Shown: one piece after another, positions 43,155 through 52,609 of the stretch | How the letters are laid out: each line of letters opens with the position of its first letter | Numbering within the stretch: position 1 is the stretch's first letter | Assembly: GCF_002259405.1 (NCBI RefSeq) | Contig: NZ_NPFW01000023.1 | Coordinates: 124,001 to 188,000, forward strand | Length of the DNA: 64,000 bases | Direction: 5' to 3' | DNA from: Rhodococcus sp. 14-2483-1-2 | GTDB taxonomy: Bacteria > Actinomycetota > Actinomycetes > Mycobacteriales > Mycobacteriaceae | Notes under the pieces: generated by a model | Told to the model about the DNA's origin: nothing | The model's input: the letters and a program-made list of their open reading frames with translations, nothing else | Database searches by the model: none | Made by a program: the position numbers and the translations under genes

Positions 43155-45034
43155 ACGGAGCTCGAATCCAGCGTCCTGCGTGACACCGATGCTCCCGGGG
43201 TCTCGGTACTGATGCGCACTGCGCCCCACGACAGAGCCCAGATCAATGCCAGAGTGCAGACGAGCACAACCAGTGATGCGGCACCGAACAGCCACGCCGG
43301 GTGATCGAAGCTCCGCTCACGCTGCAGCAGCGCGGTCTCGCTCTGCAGCTGCCGTGTGAACTGGGCGTCGGCCGAGACCTCGGATGCGCCGATGCCGGGA
43401 TCGGCCGCCATGAAGATCGGCGTTCCGGTCAACGTTCGACCGTCCTGGATACGCAGGAACGTCTTCCACGTTCCGTGCGCCGGAACCGGACGGGTCGACT
43501 GATACATCCCGGGCCCGGTTCGTTCGAGACGATCGACGACCAGACCACGCAGAGTGTCACCGGCTCCCTGCCATGCCAGGATCGCCACCCATTCGGGGTC
43601 GTCGGACACCAGATCGGCTGGATCGAGACGGACCGTCGCCGTCACCATGCGGCCACCGTCCTGCGGCGCGGCATCGGCGAGAGTGACCGTCGCCGTTGCG
43701 TTTTCCGGTACATCGATCTTCAAACCGTTGGCTGTCGCGCCGCCGAGTACGAGTACCAACGCGACGACGATCGTGCGCCGGACAGCAGGTGCCGGCAGCC
43801 CGTCACCGCTGAGCAGTTGCGCGAACAGTCCCGCCGTCAGCCCACACATGACGCCGACGGGTATTGCCATCGCAAGGGCCTCGACCCACATCGACGTCGG
43901 CCACGGGTAGACGAATACCGCGTCGATCCACAATGATTCGAGCCACAGGCCCACGGTTGCGGCAGCGAATCCTGCGAGCATTCCGAATCGAAGTCTGTGC
44001 ACCACGAGCGGAGTGAGACCGACGAGTTCGACCACCACCGCGATCCCGAGGAACAGCGCGAAGACGTTGTGTGGTTCACCCAGAACGGGACCGACGACGA
44101 ATGCTGTCAGTTCGCGAATGACGGCGGCGAATGCGACGACGAAGAGGGTCGCGCCCCGTCCCACGACCAGTCGTGCGGCGACGAGTGCGAACGCTCCGGC
44201 ACCGACGATGAGCATCGGCTGGAACACCAATCGGAACTGCTCGACTCCGAAGTCGAATTCGATCTGGAACACCGACAGTCCGATGAGCAGACCACCGAAC
44301 GCGCTGGCTTTGAGGATCCACTTCAATACCGAGCGCTTGGGGCCCTGCGCGGTGTCGTCAACCTCGTCGGGGGACGTCTGCTGCGCTGCGGCGAGCGCCA
44401 ATCTGCCTTCGTGCTCGAGCAGCAGGACTCCGATGAGAGACAGTCCGGCACCGCCGATCAGCATGAGGTGAGTCGGTCCCCACAGCGTGACGTCCTGGCC
44501 GAAGATGCGGTGCCAGATGTCGTCCAACGGAAAACCGATGAGCGCGTACAGACCACTGCCTGCGATCAGCAGACCACCCGTGGGCGCATACCAGGTGCGC
44601 GTGATCTTCACGGCCGCGCGGCCGGGCTTCTCGTCGAGCGGCAGGATGATCGCAAGAGCGCCCGCGATGAACAGGAAGAACAAGCCGACCAGGATGAAGT
44701 AATGGGCAGGGTTGGCCAGTGGTCCCTCGTCGCGCCCTCGTCCGATGTGCAGGCTGACATCCCAGATGAACCCCAAGAACGCCGTCAGAATGGTCGAGAC
44801 GAACAAGACGAGAGGTAAGGCAGCCCAACCCGGCAAATTCAGCTTCGATCCGGCGTAGTCCGCCAGCTTCCCCAACCACGTTATCCGTCGGGTGCGGTGC
44901 ATGAATGCCAGGTACAACAGGAACAGCGAGACCACAGCCGCCGCTGCCGTCATGCCGAACACCTGATCGAGAGCTGCACCCCCGCTCTCCGACTGAGCAA
45001 TAACGTAACTCTTCGTCACACCTACTATGGCCAT
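43151..45034 (-). CDS. Large membrane protein with extracytoplasmic FixH/YtkA-like domain
   Basis: A 627-residue protein with at least ten membrane spans in the first 430 residues, an extracytoplasmic beta-rich region (about 435-590) and a final helix. Membrane-embedded or flanking histidines stand out: FIWDVSLHIGRGRDEGPLANPAHYF and DIWHRIFGQDVTLWGPTHLML. The outer domain (GLVVDRLERTGPGMYQSTRPVPAHGTWKTFLRI) resembles the FixH/YtkA fold seen in copper and haem-copper systems. The start is uncertain: ATG 45034 was chosen, 45070 is possible. It is the first gene of the operon. I know of no assigned function. Confidence 0.6.
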   Translation of the reverse strand: MAIVGVTKSYVIAQSESGGAALDQVFGMTAAAAVVSLFLLYLAFMHRTRRITWLGKLADYAGSKLNLPGWAALPLVLFVSTILTAFLGFIWDVSLHIGRGRDEGPLANPAHYFILVGLFFLFIAGALAIILPLDEKPGRAAVKITRTWYAPTGGLLIAGSGLYALIGFPLDDIWHRIFGQDVTLWGPTHLMLIGGAGLSLIGVLLLEHEGRLALAAAQQTSPDEVDDTAQGPKRSVLKWILKASAFGGLLIGLSVFQIEFDFGVEQFRLVFQPMLIVGAGAFALVAARLVVGRGATLFVVAFAAVIRELTAFVVGPVLGEPHNVFALFLGIAVVVELVGLTPLVVHRLRFGMLAGFAAATVGLWLESLWIDAVFVYPWPTSMWVEALAMAIPVGVMCGLTAGLFAQLLSGDGLPAPAVRRTIVVALVLVLGGATANGLKIDVPENATATVTLADAAPQDGGRMVTATVRLDPADLVSDDPEWVAILAWQGAGDTLRGLVVDRLERTGPGMYQSTRPVPAHGTWKTFLRIQDGRTLTGTPIFMAADPGIGASEVSADAQFTRQLQSETALLQRERSFDHPAWLFGAASLVVLVCTLALIWALSWGAVRISTETPGASVSRRTLDSSSV

Positions 45035-45596
45035 AGGAAAAGTATGACCCCAGATTGCTCCCATGGACACCCTTTGCCCGTATTCGCCCGAAAGGTCATC
45101 TGGGGGTTTTCAGACGCGATCTGCCTACCGAGAGAGATCGATGACATCCCGGCAGATCAGGAACCCGAAATCTGTTGTCGGCAGCTGGACAGACCACTCA
45201 ATCGCACTCGGTTCCGCAGCCCGGCACGAGTAGGACGAAGGCCGGCGTGATCCTGCCCTGGTCAACCCCTCCAACGGCTGCAACGTTTCTCAGTCCCGAC
45301 TCGCGCCTAAATGATAAAGTGTGAAGTCTCAGCGAAGCTCTGACTGCGCGGTTTTAACCATGGCGGTTGGCTGGTTCCTGAGCATCCGAGTAGCCTTCAC
45401 CAACCGACGGATTCCCCGGTGGAGCGCCGAACACTCGAACCACCCTTGCGGAGCGCCGGCTGGGCGGAGGACCGCCCGGTGGTGTACCGGCCGCTACCCT
45501 CAGTTAATTCATTCGAATCAGCAAATCTATAGTCAAAAGTGGCGCGCCTAGCCGGTCGTGCGCCCTACTCAGAGCGGACATTTAGGATCCACTGCA

Positions 45597-45616
45597 TTAG
45601 GGTACGTTCGCCTCAA
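45597..45616. promoter_or_regulatory. Degenerate IdeR/iron-box-like site upstream of ferritin
   Basis: TTAGGGTACGTTCGCCTCAA resembles the IdeR box (TTAGGTTAGGCTAACCTAA) in its outer bases (TTAGG..TA and CCT.AA), with a poor centre. IdeR activates bfrB in mycobacteria. The wider gap 45035-45667 contains no convincing gene; short frames in it look random. Confidence 0.3.
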
Positions 45617-45667
45617 TAAGGTTCGACTTGGATGACAACGCCTCTGACCAGGCATATCGTCCTCGTC

Positions 45668-46222
45668 ATGAGCGTAGATATCAAAGAAACCAGCCACACC
45701 AAGTTCCACGCACTTCTTCGCGACCAGATTCGCAACGAGTTCAACGCCTCGCAGCAGTACATCGCCACCGCTGTCTACTTCGCGAATGTCGACCTGCCGC
45801 AGCTGGCCAAGCACTTCTACGCGCAGTCGGTCGAAGAGCGCAACCACGCGATGATGATCGTGCAGTACTTCCTCGATCGCGACATCACGGTCGAGCTGAC
45901 CGGCGTCGACGCCTCGAAGTCCGTCTTCACCGATCCTCGTGAGGCCATCGCCCTGGCGCTCGCGCAGGAAGAGACCGTCACCGACCAGATCATCGCCCTG
46001 GCGAGCACCGCACGCGAAGAGGGCGACTACCTCGGCGAGCAGTTCATGCAGTGGTTCCTCAAGGAGCAGGTCGAGGAAGTTGCCAGCATGAAGACCCTGC
46101 TCAACATCGCAGATCGCGCGGGCCACAACCTGTTCGACCTCGAGCAGTTCGTTGCCCGCGAGATGAACACCAGCGTGGTCGCCGACGCAGGCGCACCCAC
46201 CGTTGCCGGCGGATCGCTGTAA
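45668..46222 (+). CDS. bfrB: Ferritin (BfrB type)
   Basis: The product is a 184-residue iron-storage ferritin. From TKFHALLRDQIRNEFNASQQYIATAVYF through LPQLAKHFYAQSVEERNHAMMIVQ and EQFMQWFLKEQVEEVASM it follows M. tuberculosis BfrB closely. The ferroxidase-centre Glu and His residues (NEF..QQY, EERNH, EQ) are in place, and the DRAGHNLFDLEQFVAREM tail is conserved. I start at ATG 45668 to match that protein; an in-frame ATG at 45632 is less likely. The gene is monocistronic. Ferritin stores iron and limits Fenton damage. Its distance of 20 kb from the iron transport genes makes co-regulation by IdeR, not an operon, the likely link. Confidence 0.92.
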   Translation: MSVDIKETSHTKFHALLRDQIRNEFNASQQYIATAVYFANVDLPQLAKHFYAQSVEERNHAMMIVQYFLDRDITVELTGVDASKSVFTDPREAIALALAQEETVTDQIIALASTAREEGDYLGEQFMQWFLKEQVEEVASMKTLLNIADRAGHNLFDLEQFVAREMNTSVVADAGAPTVAGGSL

Positions 46223-46459
46223 ATACCGCCGCATCTCCGGGTGAGGTTCGCGTTCGCACGGGTGGCCCGTGGAGCTATAGACCAAAACCTTCTGGTGCAG
46301 CCAACGCACAAACTCGGGTACGGTTCTCGGCAACGCGCGCTGGTGACCACTTGATAGTCTGGTCGCGAGAGAAGCTCTGATACCGACTGTGCGCCAGGTG
46401 GCCAACGGTTAAAGGATGGTCGACGTCCTTGAGCAACTCGACCTAGTGAAGGACTAGAA

Positions 46460-46670
46460 GTGGCCCGTCTTCGACCAGCATCCATCCATTGCCACCGGCG
46501 CGGCCACCCAAGCGTCTACCGATCGAGTGAGTGCTGCGCTCTCCGACAACAGTGTCCGCGTCCGCAGCACAGTGCACTGCTGCAGACCTGGCCGACGTCT
46601 CAGCGGTGTACACACCTCCTGTTCTCCGGTTCTACTTTCAACCGATAGGCACGCATAGCCCAAGACCCTC
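46460..46670 (-). pseudogene. Possible serine-resolvase remnant
   Basis: A minus-strand peptide reads RVLGYACLSVESRTGEQEVC, followed by LRRRPGLQQ and about 30 further residues, echoing the resolvase opening RVxGYARVSTxxQ and the TGEQ..L spacing. The catalytic serine context (ARVS) is changed to ACLS. No start or complete domain remains. The call is weak. The rest of 46223-46826 has no recognisable gene. Confidence 0.3.
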
Positions 46671-46826
46671 GTCGCCGAACCACCAGCCGAAGACCACCGT
46701 ATGGCCGCGTCACGTCCACGCGTACTGGCTGCTCTCGACAATCCTTGACGCGAGGGTGAGGACATGATCGCGGAATTCGACTTGGATTCGGTGGGACCGT
46801 TTGTGGCACTGCCCGGCCCCGGAGTT

Positions 46827-48157
46827 GTTGAGTCCGGGGACATATGAGACAGGAGATGTCCACGGACATGTGACACACGGGCTGTGGTGATGCTGCGGGG
46901 CACTGTGACCGGCTATGGAGTAATCCATGGCCAGATCGGATGCCCGGATGAACCTGCTCGACGCCACCTTGACCGCATGGATCATCGAGGGAGCTGACGT
47001 CTTCGACGCCCGAGGCCTGTCAGGCTTCTGCGTCGATCACGGGCTCTCCCGCAGTACCGCCAACCGTCACGCCGTCCGGATTCGAGAACGGGGCCGGTGG
47101 GCGCTCGACTCCCGCCGGCCCCGTTCGAGCCTGGCACGCACCCCCGACACCGTCGAGGCCCACATCATCGCGCTACGGAGGAAACTGGGCCGCGACAACG
47201 GTGCCGACAACATCGGCTACGAGCTGACAAAGTTTGCCGCCGAACATGATTGGTCAGTCAAAGGCTGGAAGATCCCGGCCAGATCGACCATCAACAACAT
47301 CCTCACCCGACACGGTCTGGTCATTCCGGAGCCGAAGAAGCGACCGAAGTCGTCCTACCGGCGATTCCAATACGCCCGACCCCGCGACTGCTATCAGATC
47401 GACGCCACCGAAGTCGTGCTCGCCGGCGGCGGCAAAGCCACTGTCTTCGAGGTTCTCGACGACTGCACCCGCACCCTCGTCGCGACGTACGTCTGCCACG
47501 CCGAGACCACCGCCGGTGCCATCGCCGCCATAGGTAAAGCGTTCGCCGACTATGGTGTTCCCGCAATCGTGTTGTCCGACAACGAAATGGCGTTCTCCGC
47601 AATGGCATCGAAGGGCCGCTCGAAGTTCGGCGCTTTCGTGATCTCGTCCGGTGCCCGGCTCATTCACTCGAGCCCGTACCACCCACAGACCAACGGCAAA
47701 GTCGAACGCCACCACCGCACCTTCAAAGAGTGGCTCACCGACCAACCCACCCGGCCGGGCACCACCGCTCAACTACAGACATCGTGCAACCGATACCAGA
47801 AGTTCTACAACACCGACCGCCGCCACAGTGCCGTGAACATGCCCCCTGAACAGGCCTGGAACCGAGCTGAAACGCTCGGCGGCCCGCAGCACCTACCCGC
47901 CCAGATCGATGCCTCCGTCGGCACCCACTTAGTCTCCGACTCCGGCGTGATCGCCGTCGGCGACCACAAGATCTCCGTCGGACGACCCCACGCCTACACC
48001 CGCGTGACCGTCCTACGCGACGGAAACCACATCACCGCCTACAAGGCCAGCGGAGAAGTCCTCGGCCACCTGCACCTGAACATCGACAAGCTCTACCAAG
48101 GACAACTCCACCGCCCCGCAGCCTAAAATCGTGTCCCACATGTATCAAGACAGCACA
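46827..48157 (+). mobile_element. IS481-family insertion sequence with both ends
   Basis: The element is 1331 bp. Terminal inverted repeats of about 28 bp start with TGT: left 46827-46854 and right 48130-48157, matching at 18 of 28 positions without gaps. The element is flanked on both sides by the same 14 bases, CCCGGCCCCGGAGT (46813-46826 and 48158-48171), a probable target-site duplication within the range known for IS481. It carries one transposase gene. Confidence 0.8.
46927..48126 (+). CDS. IS481-family transposase
   Basis: The 399-residue transposase has an N-terminal helix-turn-helix region (GLSGFCVDHGLSRSTANRHAVRIRERG) and an rve-type catalytic core. The DDE residues are Asp159 (CYQIDATEV), Asp218 (IVLSDNEMAFS) and Glu260 (NGKVERHHRTF), with HPQTNGKVER typical of the family. 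The reading frame is intact and the element has both ends and a direct repeat, so it may be active or recently inserted. Confidence 0.93.
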   Translation: MARSDARMNLLDATLTAWIIEGADVFDARGLSGFCVDHGLSRSTANRHAVRIRERGRWALDSRRPRSSLARTPDTVEAHIIALRRKLGRDNGADNIGYELTKFAAEHDWSVKGWKIPARSTINNILTRHGLVIPEPKKRPKSSYRRFQYARPRDCYQIDATEVVLAGGGKATVFEVLDDCTRTLVATYVCHAETTAGAIAAIGKAFADYGVPAIVLSDNEMAFSAMASKGRSKFGAFVISSGARLIHSSPYHPQTNGKVERHHRTFKEWLTDQPTRPGTTAQLQTSCNRYQKFYNTDRRHSAVNMPPEQAWNRAETLGGPQHLPAQIDASVGTHLVSDSGVIAVGDHKISVGRPHAYTRVTVLRDGNHITAYKASGEVLGHLHLNIDKLYQGQLHRPAA

Positions 48158-48378
48158 CCCGGCCCCGGAGTCCTTACGACCAACTAGGCGAGACCTAAGG
48201 TGGGACGCGGTTCACGTCCTTCCGGGCGACCTGTCAGGTGTTCTAGTATCCATATTCTGGGTCAGGACGGGCGTCCATGGATCACCTGCGTGCGAGCGTG
48301 GGTTTCGTCGTCAGCCCAGTTCGACCCGATGTCGACGTACAAGGACGGCTCAACATAGCCGTGGACATCTCCTGGTTT

Positions 48379-49766
48379 GGGAGTGTCCGATTAACGGTGG
48401 ATCCGACCTCGGCGTCGGTTAGTTACCGTTCGGGGTGATACGTCCTTCGAAGGTGATCGCGAACGCATTGAGCGCCGGCTTCCACCTGATTGCCCATCGT
48501 GCCTTACCTTTCCCCGTGGGGTCCAGTGCCCGCGTGGCGAGATACAGCCACTCGAGAGCCGCCTGCTCTGTCGGGAAGTGCCCACGAGCGCGCACGGCAC
48601 GCCTGTAGCGGGCGTTGACGGACTCGATCGCGTTCGTCGATCAGATCACCCGCCTGATCTCGACGTCGTAGTCCAGGAACGGCACGAACTCGCTCCACGC
48701 GGTGTTCCACATCTTGATGATCGCCGGATACTGCTGACCCCACTTCGTCGTGAACTCCGTGAACCGTTCCCTCGCAGCAGACTCCGACGGAGCGCTGTAG
48801 ACCGGACGCATATCGCGCAACATCTCATCCCAGTACTTCCGGGAAGCGAACCGAAAGGTGTTGCGTATTAGATGAATAATGCATGTCTGGACCACCGCCA
48901 ACTCCCAGACAGTGTTGATCGCCTCCGGCAGACCCTTTTAGTCCATCGCAGACCACGATGCAGACATCGCCGACACCGCGGTTCTTGATTTCCGTGAGCA
49001 CCGCACCCTCTCCGCCGTCGCCCGGCCCAGATCCGAGAATGTCGCGTTCACCATTGACGGTGACACCGATCGCGACATACATCGGCCGGTGCGCGGGCCT
49101 GTCCGTCCCGGACTTTCACGTGCACCGCGTCGATGAACATCACCGGGTACACCCGCCCGAGTGGCCGGTTCTGCCACTCGGTCATCTCCCCAACAACTTG
49201 TCGGTGATACGGGAGATGGTGTCCTCTCGATACTGTCACCCCTGGGGGCACCTCCCGCTTGCGGGGGAAGATACCGGCGAAGTGCGCGGACACTTCGCCG
49301 GTCGTCAAACCCTTTGCCGTCAAGGACAATACGATTTCGTCGATACCTGTCAGGCGTCGTTGCCGCTTTTTGACTATCTGCGGCGCGAACGAGGAGTCGG
49401 TGTCGCGAGGAACGTCGATCTCCACCGGCCCGATCGCGGTGAGCACCGCCTTCGAGCGGGTGCCGTTTCAGGAGTTGCCGCTGCCTCGGCCTGCGGCATC
49501 GTGCTTGTCGTAGCCGAGGTGCTCGGTCATCTCCGCGTCCAACGCGGCCTCGAGGACATTCTTGGTGGGCTGATTGAGCAGCCCGTTCGGGCCCATCAAC
49601 TCGATTCCTTGTTCCTTGGCCTGAGCCAGGAGCTGCTCGGCCAATTGCTTCTGATCCACCGCATCCGCCATGGGATCCAGTGTTTCGGTCATCATCGATC
49701 CTCCCCGCCAAGCACAGCTCGGCGTGTCGAACCAAGGACCAGATCCACCGTTATTCAGACAGTCCC
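48379..49766 (-). mobile_element. IS256-family element with intact ends and 8-bp target duplication
   Basis: The element is 1388 bp. Terminal inverted repeats lie at 48379-48403 and 49742-49766 (22 of 25 bases match, ending TAACGGTGGATC inward). The octamer CCTGGTTT flanks it directly on both sides (48371-48378 and 49767-49774), as expected for IS256 transposition. The transposase inside is broken, see 48420-49695. Bases 48172-48370 outside it show no gene. Confidence 0.85.
48420..49695 (-). pseudogene. Frameshifted IS256-family transposase
   Basis: The start is well marked (GGAGGATCG before ATG at 49695/49692), and the N-terminal block TETLDPMADAVDQKQLAEQ through GPNGLLNQPTKNVLEAALDAE is intact. 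The frame then shifts repeatedly: IDVPRDTDSSFAPQIVKKRQ and VYPVMFIDAVHVKVRDGQ lie in one frame, and TCIIHLIRNTFRFASRKYWDEM, with TKWGQQYPAIIKMW, in another. The C-terminal Glu block (AIESVNARYRRAVRARGHFP) lies after a stop in a third. All catalytic regions are therefore present but not in one frame. Several separate lesions point to decay, not one sequencing error. Confidence 0.85.
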
Positions 49767-50053
49767 CCTGGTTTGCCCGTCCTGGTCGAGTCGCTTTTGC
49801 CCATGCCACTGATGCGGCGTCGCAGCCGTACATGCACTTCCGCGACCATGGCAGTAGACGATTGCTTTGGACGGTAAGCCCCGAGCAAGCCGCGCAGTCG
49901 ACTGCTGAAACCGACACTTGGGCTGTGAGATTCGGGGTACGACCGCACTATGCCGGATGCGCAGTGCTCGGGAGCCCGTCGCACCGGTGTAGAACACCAG
50001 CCTGTACGTGCTCGAGGCCTCGTTGTCCAAACGATGACGATGCGGGCGGTGGG

Positions 50054-51007
50054 CTAATTCACGTTGGGGAAGAAGGGGTCGACAGGGATGCACGGCACGG
50101 GTGTCGTGTGGGTGGGGTCGAGGGCATTGAGGACGTGGTACCAGACGCGCCGACTGAAGAGCGTGGAGAGATGTTCGGAGCGGTCCAGCTCGCAGTCTTG
50201 TTGCAGGAGAATGTTCCTCACGTCGGGTCCGTCTAGATATTGCTGGGTGAAAGGGGTGACGATCTCGTCGTATTTCGTGATGAGTGTGGTGTAGGTGGGG
50301 CCGGGTCTGGTGTCGCCGTGGGCGTAGGTTTCTTGGACGAGATCTGATCCGATGGCTTGCTGGGTGAAGGCCGGAGCCAAGGCGGCGAGAGTGTCATAGA
50401 TCGCTCGCCCTACAGGCGGGATCAGGCTGCGCCCGTACACGACTTCGCTTGCGGTGGTGCCATGATGGCTCGGTGAGATACCTACGAATTTGTCGACTTT
50501 GTCGGCACCGTCAAGGACGTTGATGTAATAGCTGGGTAGTAGTCCGCCGCCCTGCGAATGACCGACCAGGTCCACCTTGTGCGCTCCGGTCGAGGCGAGG
50601 ACACGAGCCACTGTCGCGGACAGTGTTCGTGCGGACGATCGGATGTCGTCGGTGGCTTGAATCGGTGATGTCGAAGCCCAGGCTGGGTTCCCATAATTGA
50701 AGGTGAACACGCAGTAGCCGTTGTTCGCCAGGAACGGGGCACCGGTCTGCCAAGCGATGGCCTGGGTGGTGGCCGTGGGGTTGATCAGAACCACCGGGTT
50801 GGGGTGCTCGGGGCTGGGCGTGCACTGCGGATCGTTCGCGCCCGGCGGCGCAACGTTCGGAAACAGCGCTGCCGGAACAGCGTTCAGGTCGAACGGGACC
50901 GGTAGCGGGCCCTCGACAGGTTCTGCGTCAGCGATGCCCGTAACGGCAAGGATAGCGGCAATAGTTACTGTGATCGTCGCTGCTGCTCGGGTGAGTGTTC
51001 TCGGCAC
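50054..51007 (-). CDS. Secreted lipase / esterase
   Basis: A 317-residue alpha/beta hydrolase with a signal peptide (TLTRAAATITVTIAAILAVTGIADAEP, cleavage after ADA). The nucleophile elbow is VDLVGHSQGGGLLPSYY, the acid Asp is likely in ITKYDEIVTPF, and the His in LDRSEHLSTLF. The order fits actinobacterial extracellular triacylglycerol lipases. The GTG at 51007 is chosen because the signal peptide begins there; an ATG at 51076 would put a long polar stretch before it. It is followed upstream on the same strand by a small DUF3263 gene. Secreted, it would act on lipids outside the cell. Confidence 0.83.
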   Translation of the reverse strand: MPRTLTRAAATITVTIAAILAVTGIADAEPVEGPLPVPFDLNAVPAALFPNVAPPGANDPQCTPSPEHPNPVVLINPTATTQAIAWQTGAPFLANNGYCVFTFNYGNPAWASTSPIQATDDIRSSARTLSATVARVLASTGAHKVDLVGHSQGGGLLPSYYINVLDGADKVDKFVGISPSHHGTTASEVVYGRSLIPPVGRAIYDTLAALAPAFTQQAIGSDLVQETYAHGDTRPGPTYTTLITKYDEIVTPFTQQYLDGPDVRNILLQQDCELDRSEHLSTLFSRRVWYHVLNALDPTHTTPVPCIPVDPFFPNVN

Positions 51008-51072
51008 AAGGTGCTCGCTTTCTCGATGTGATGTCCCGTATGGACATTGCCGGGTAGGCGTCGTGGGTACGT

Positions 51073-51285
51073 TCACCGGGTGGTTGCGTATCGCAGGAGT
51101 CGCCGATACAAGGTGGGATCAAGGTCGAGTGCGCTCTGACGAGTCAGTGCGCTTTGCAGTCGTGCCCGGTATTGGTCCACGCTGAGTCCAAAGCACACCA
51201 GGATTTCAGAGGCATCGGCACCGCCGTAGGGCTCCCACTTGCGGGCGAACTCCAGAACAATCTGGTCTTCTGTATGTCGTTGCAT
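51073..51285 (-). CDS. DUF3263 small protein
   Basis: The 70-residue protein matches the actinobacterial DUF3263 pattern: ILEFERRWW-like opening (here IVLEFARKWEPYGGADASEI), then LFGLSxxxYYQxLxxL (here CFGLSVDQYRARLQSAL) and ALDLDPTLYRRLLRYA at the end. The fold is likely a small helical DNA-binding-like domain. Function is unknown in the family. It is transcribed towards the lipase 65 bp downstream, so both may be one unit. Confidence 0.7.
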   Translation of the reverse strand: MQRHTEDQIVLEFARKWEPYGGADASEILVCFGLSVDQYRARLQSALTRQSALDLDPTLYRRLLRYATTR

Positions 51286-51309
51286 CGTCAGGTCGGCCTC
51301 TGTTCGTGA

Positions 51310-51640
51310 GATGTGGAGTTGTGTTGCGGTCCGGTTGTTTTGGAGGCATACATGAGCAGATCGGCACGCGCGACCAGATCGGCATCAGCCTCTCCCGAGT
51401 GTCGGGTGACGGTCCCGACGCTCACCGACAGTGGCAGCAGATGCCCGTGCCACGGCACCGGTTCGCGGCACGGGATCGGTGAGCTCGAACGTCGTCTGGG
51501 TGAATGCCGCGACCTCGACCTTCGAGAGCGCGAACGACACACTCTGCCCGGGCTTGAGTGCGTTCTTGAGGACGGGTGAAATTCTGCTCGCCGGGTAATG
51601 AGCAGATACCGAGCGAACCTCTCACTTCCGCTGTCACGCA
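51310..51640 (-). pseudogene. Fragment of a GGDEF (diguanylate cyclase) domain
   Basis: In one minus frame the C-terminal end of a GGDEF domain is clear: LPLSVSVGTVTRHSGEADADLVARADLLMYASK. A preceding block (AAFTQTTFELTDPVPRTG) lies in a different frame. The GGDEF signature itself and the N-terminal half are missing. The remaining sequence to 51988 has no recognisable gene. Confidence 0.6.
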
Positions 51641-51988
51641 ACCCCAGGAGAATACGTTTACGCTGCTGAACAGTGCTTTCCAGGTGGTTTACGACCCGCC
51701 CGACGAGGTCACGACTCGTAGCCACCACGTAGATGTGATGTACCTCACAAGTACGTTGATTCGGCCCCCGAACCCGTAGAGCGCCAAGGTTCGCGGCTTT
51801 ACAGCTCGTCCCACCCTCCGATGGCCGCTGAAGCCGACTCCACTCGAGCACCGATCTCGCGACTGGCGGCTGGTTCCACGGCGCGCGGCCGGACGCTGCC
51901 GACCGCACTTGCCGTACGGGAGTCAAGCCGGGCGGGGAGCCTACTTCACGGGGAGCAAACGTACCGGGACCGGCCACTGAAGGCGTCG

Positions 51989-52198
51989 CTAGCGGGAGGA
52001 TGTGACCGTCAATGCCGCTAACACCGACGCAGTGAGGACCGTGAGTGCGATCATCGCCGCCGCGACATCGGGTGTCGGGGATTTGCTCAACACGATTGCG
52101 GCCGATACCAATGCCGTGACCGCTGCCACCGCGGTCACCACTGCGATGGTCTCGCGGGGATCGAGCCACCCACGACGAACGAGAACCCGCTCTCGCAC
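51989..52198 (-). CDS. Hypothetical two-span membrane protein
   Basis: From a GTG at 52198 the frame gives 69 residues: a short basic start (VRERVLVRRGWLDPRET) and two hydrophobic helices (IAVVTAVAAVTALVSAAIVL and VAAAMIALTVLTASVLAALTV). The upstream continuation to 52504 is arginine/serine-rich and not protein-like. No family was recognised. In a region full of fragments it could be a chance or partial frame. Confidence 0.35.
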   Translation of the reverse strand: MRERVLVRRGWLDPRETIAVVTAVAAVTALVSAAIVLSKSPTPDVAAAMIALTVLTASVLAALTVTSSR

Positions 52199-52289
52199 AC
52201 TCGACGGCAATCGATGCCTTTCACCCGGAGCGAATATCGCGCCAAACCACCGTACCGAATCACGTCCGAGGCTGCAGTGAACCAACTTG

Positions 52290-52420
52290 GTAGCGATTTC
52301 GGTCCGTCGCGGTAATATTCGAGGTCCCGTGCGCCGAGAATGACGGTGTGGCCCTGATCGATCAGTCGTCGGGCCGTTTCGTAGCCAAGGCCCTTGCCAT
52401 GAGGATGGCTCCGGGATCGG
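52290..52420 (-). pseudogene. N-terminal scrap of an SDR
   Basis: One minus frame reads HGKGLGYETARRLIDQGHTVILGARDLEYYR, close to the cofactor-binding start of SDRs (GANKGLGYETARRL..GHTVYLGARD). The preceding residues are out of frame, and nothing downstream continues the fold. From 52421 to 52916 only the G/C homopolymer stands out. Confidence 0.5.
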
Positions 52421-52609
52421 CGGTGATGCGTTTCTCGATCTGCCGGGACCGCGGTACCGACGAGATGTTGTTCGTCGACCCCAACACGCCTTCGCGTAAC
52501 TCACCGAACCAGACTTCTCGCAACGTAGTTCGCAAATCTGCGCGGTCTGCGAAATTCTCGGATCCCGTGGTTACCACCGCCGGTCGCCAACTGCCGGGCC
52601 ACGCGGTCA

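Noticed and set aside
44897..45250. Plus-strand frame before the ferritin gene
   Set aside because: Its first half is the shadow of the large membrane gene, and the rest resembles no protein I know.
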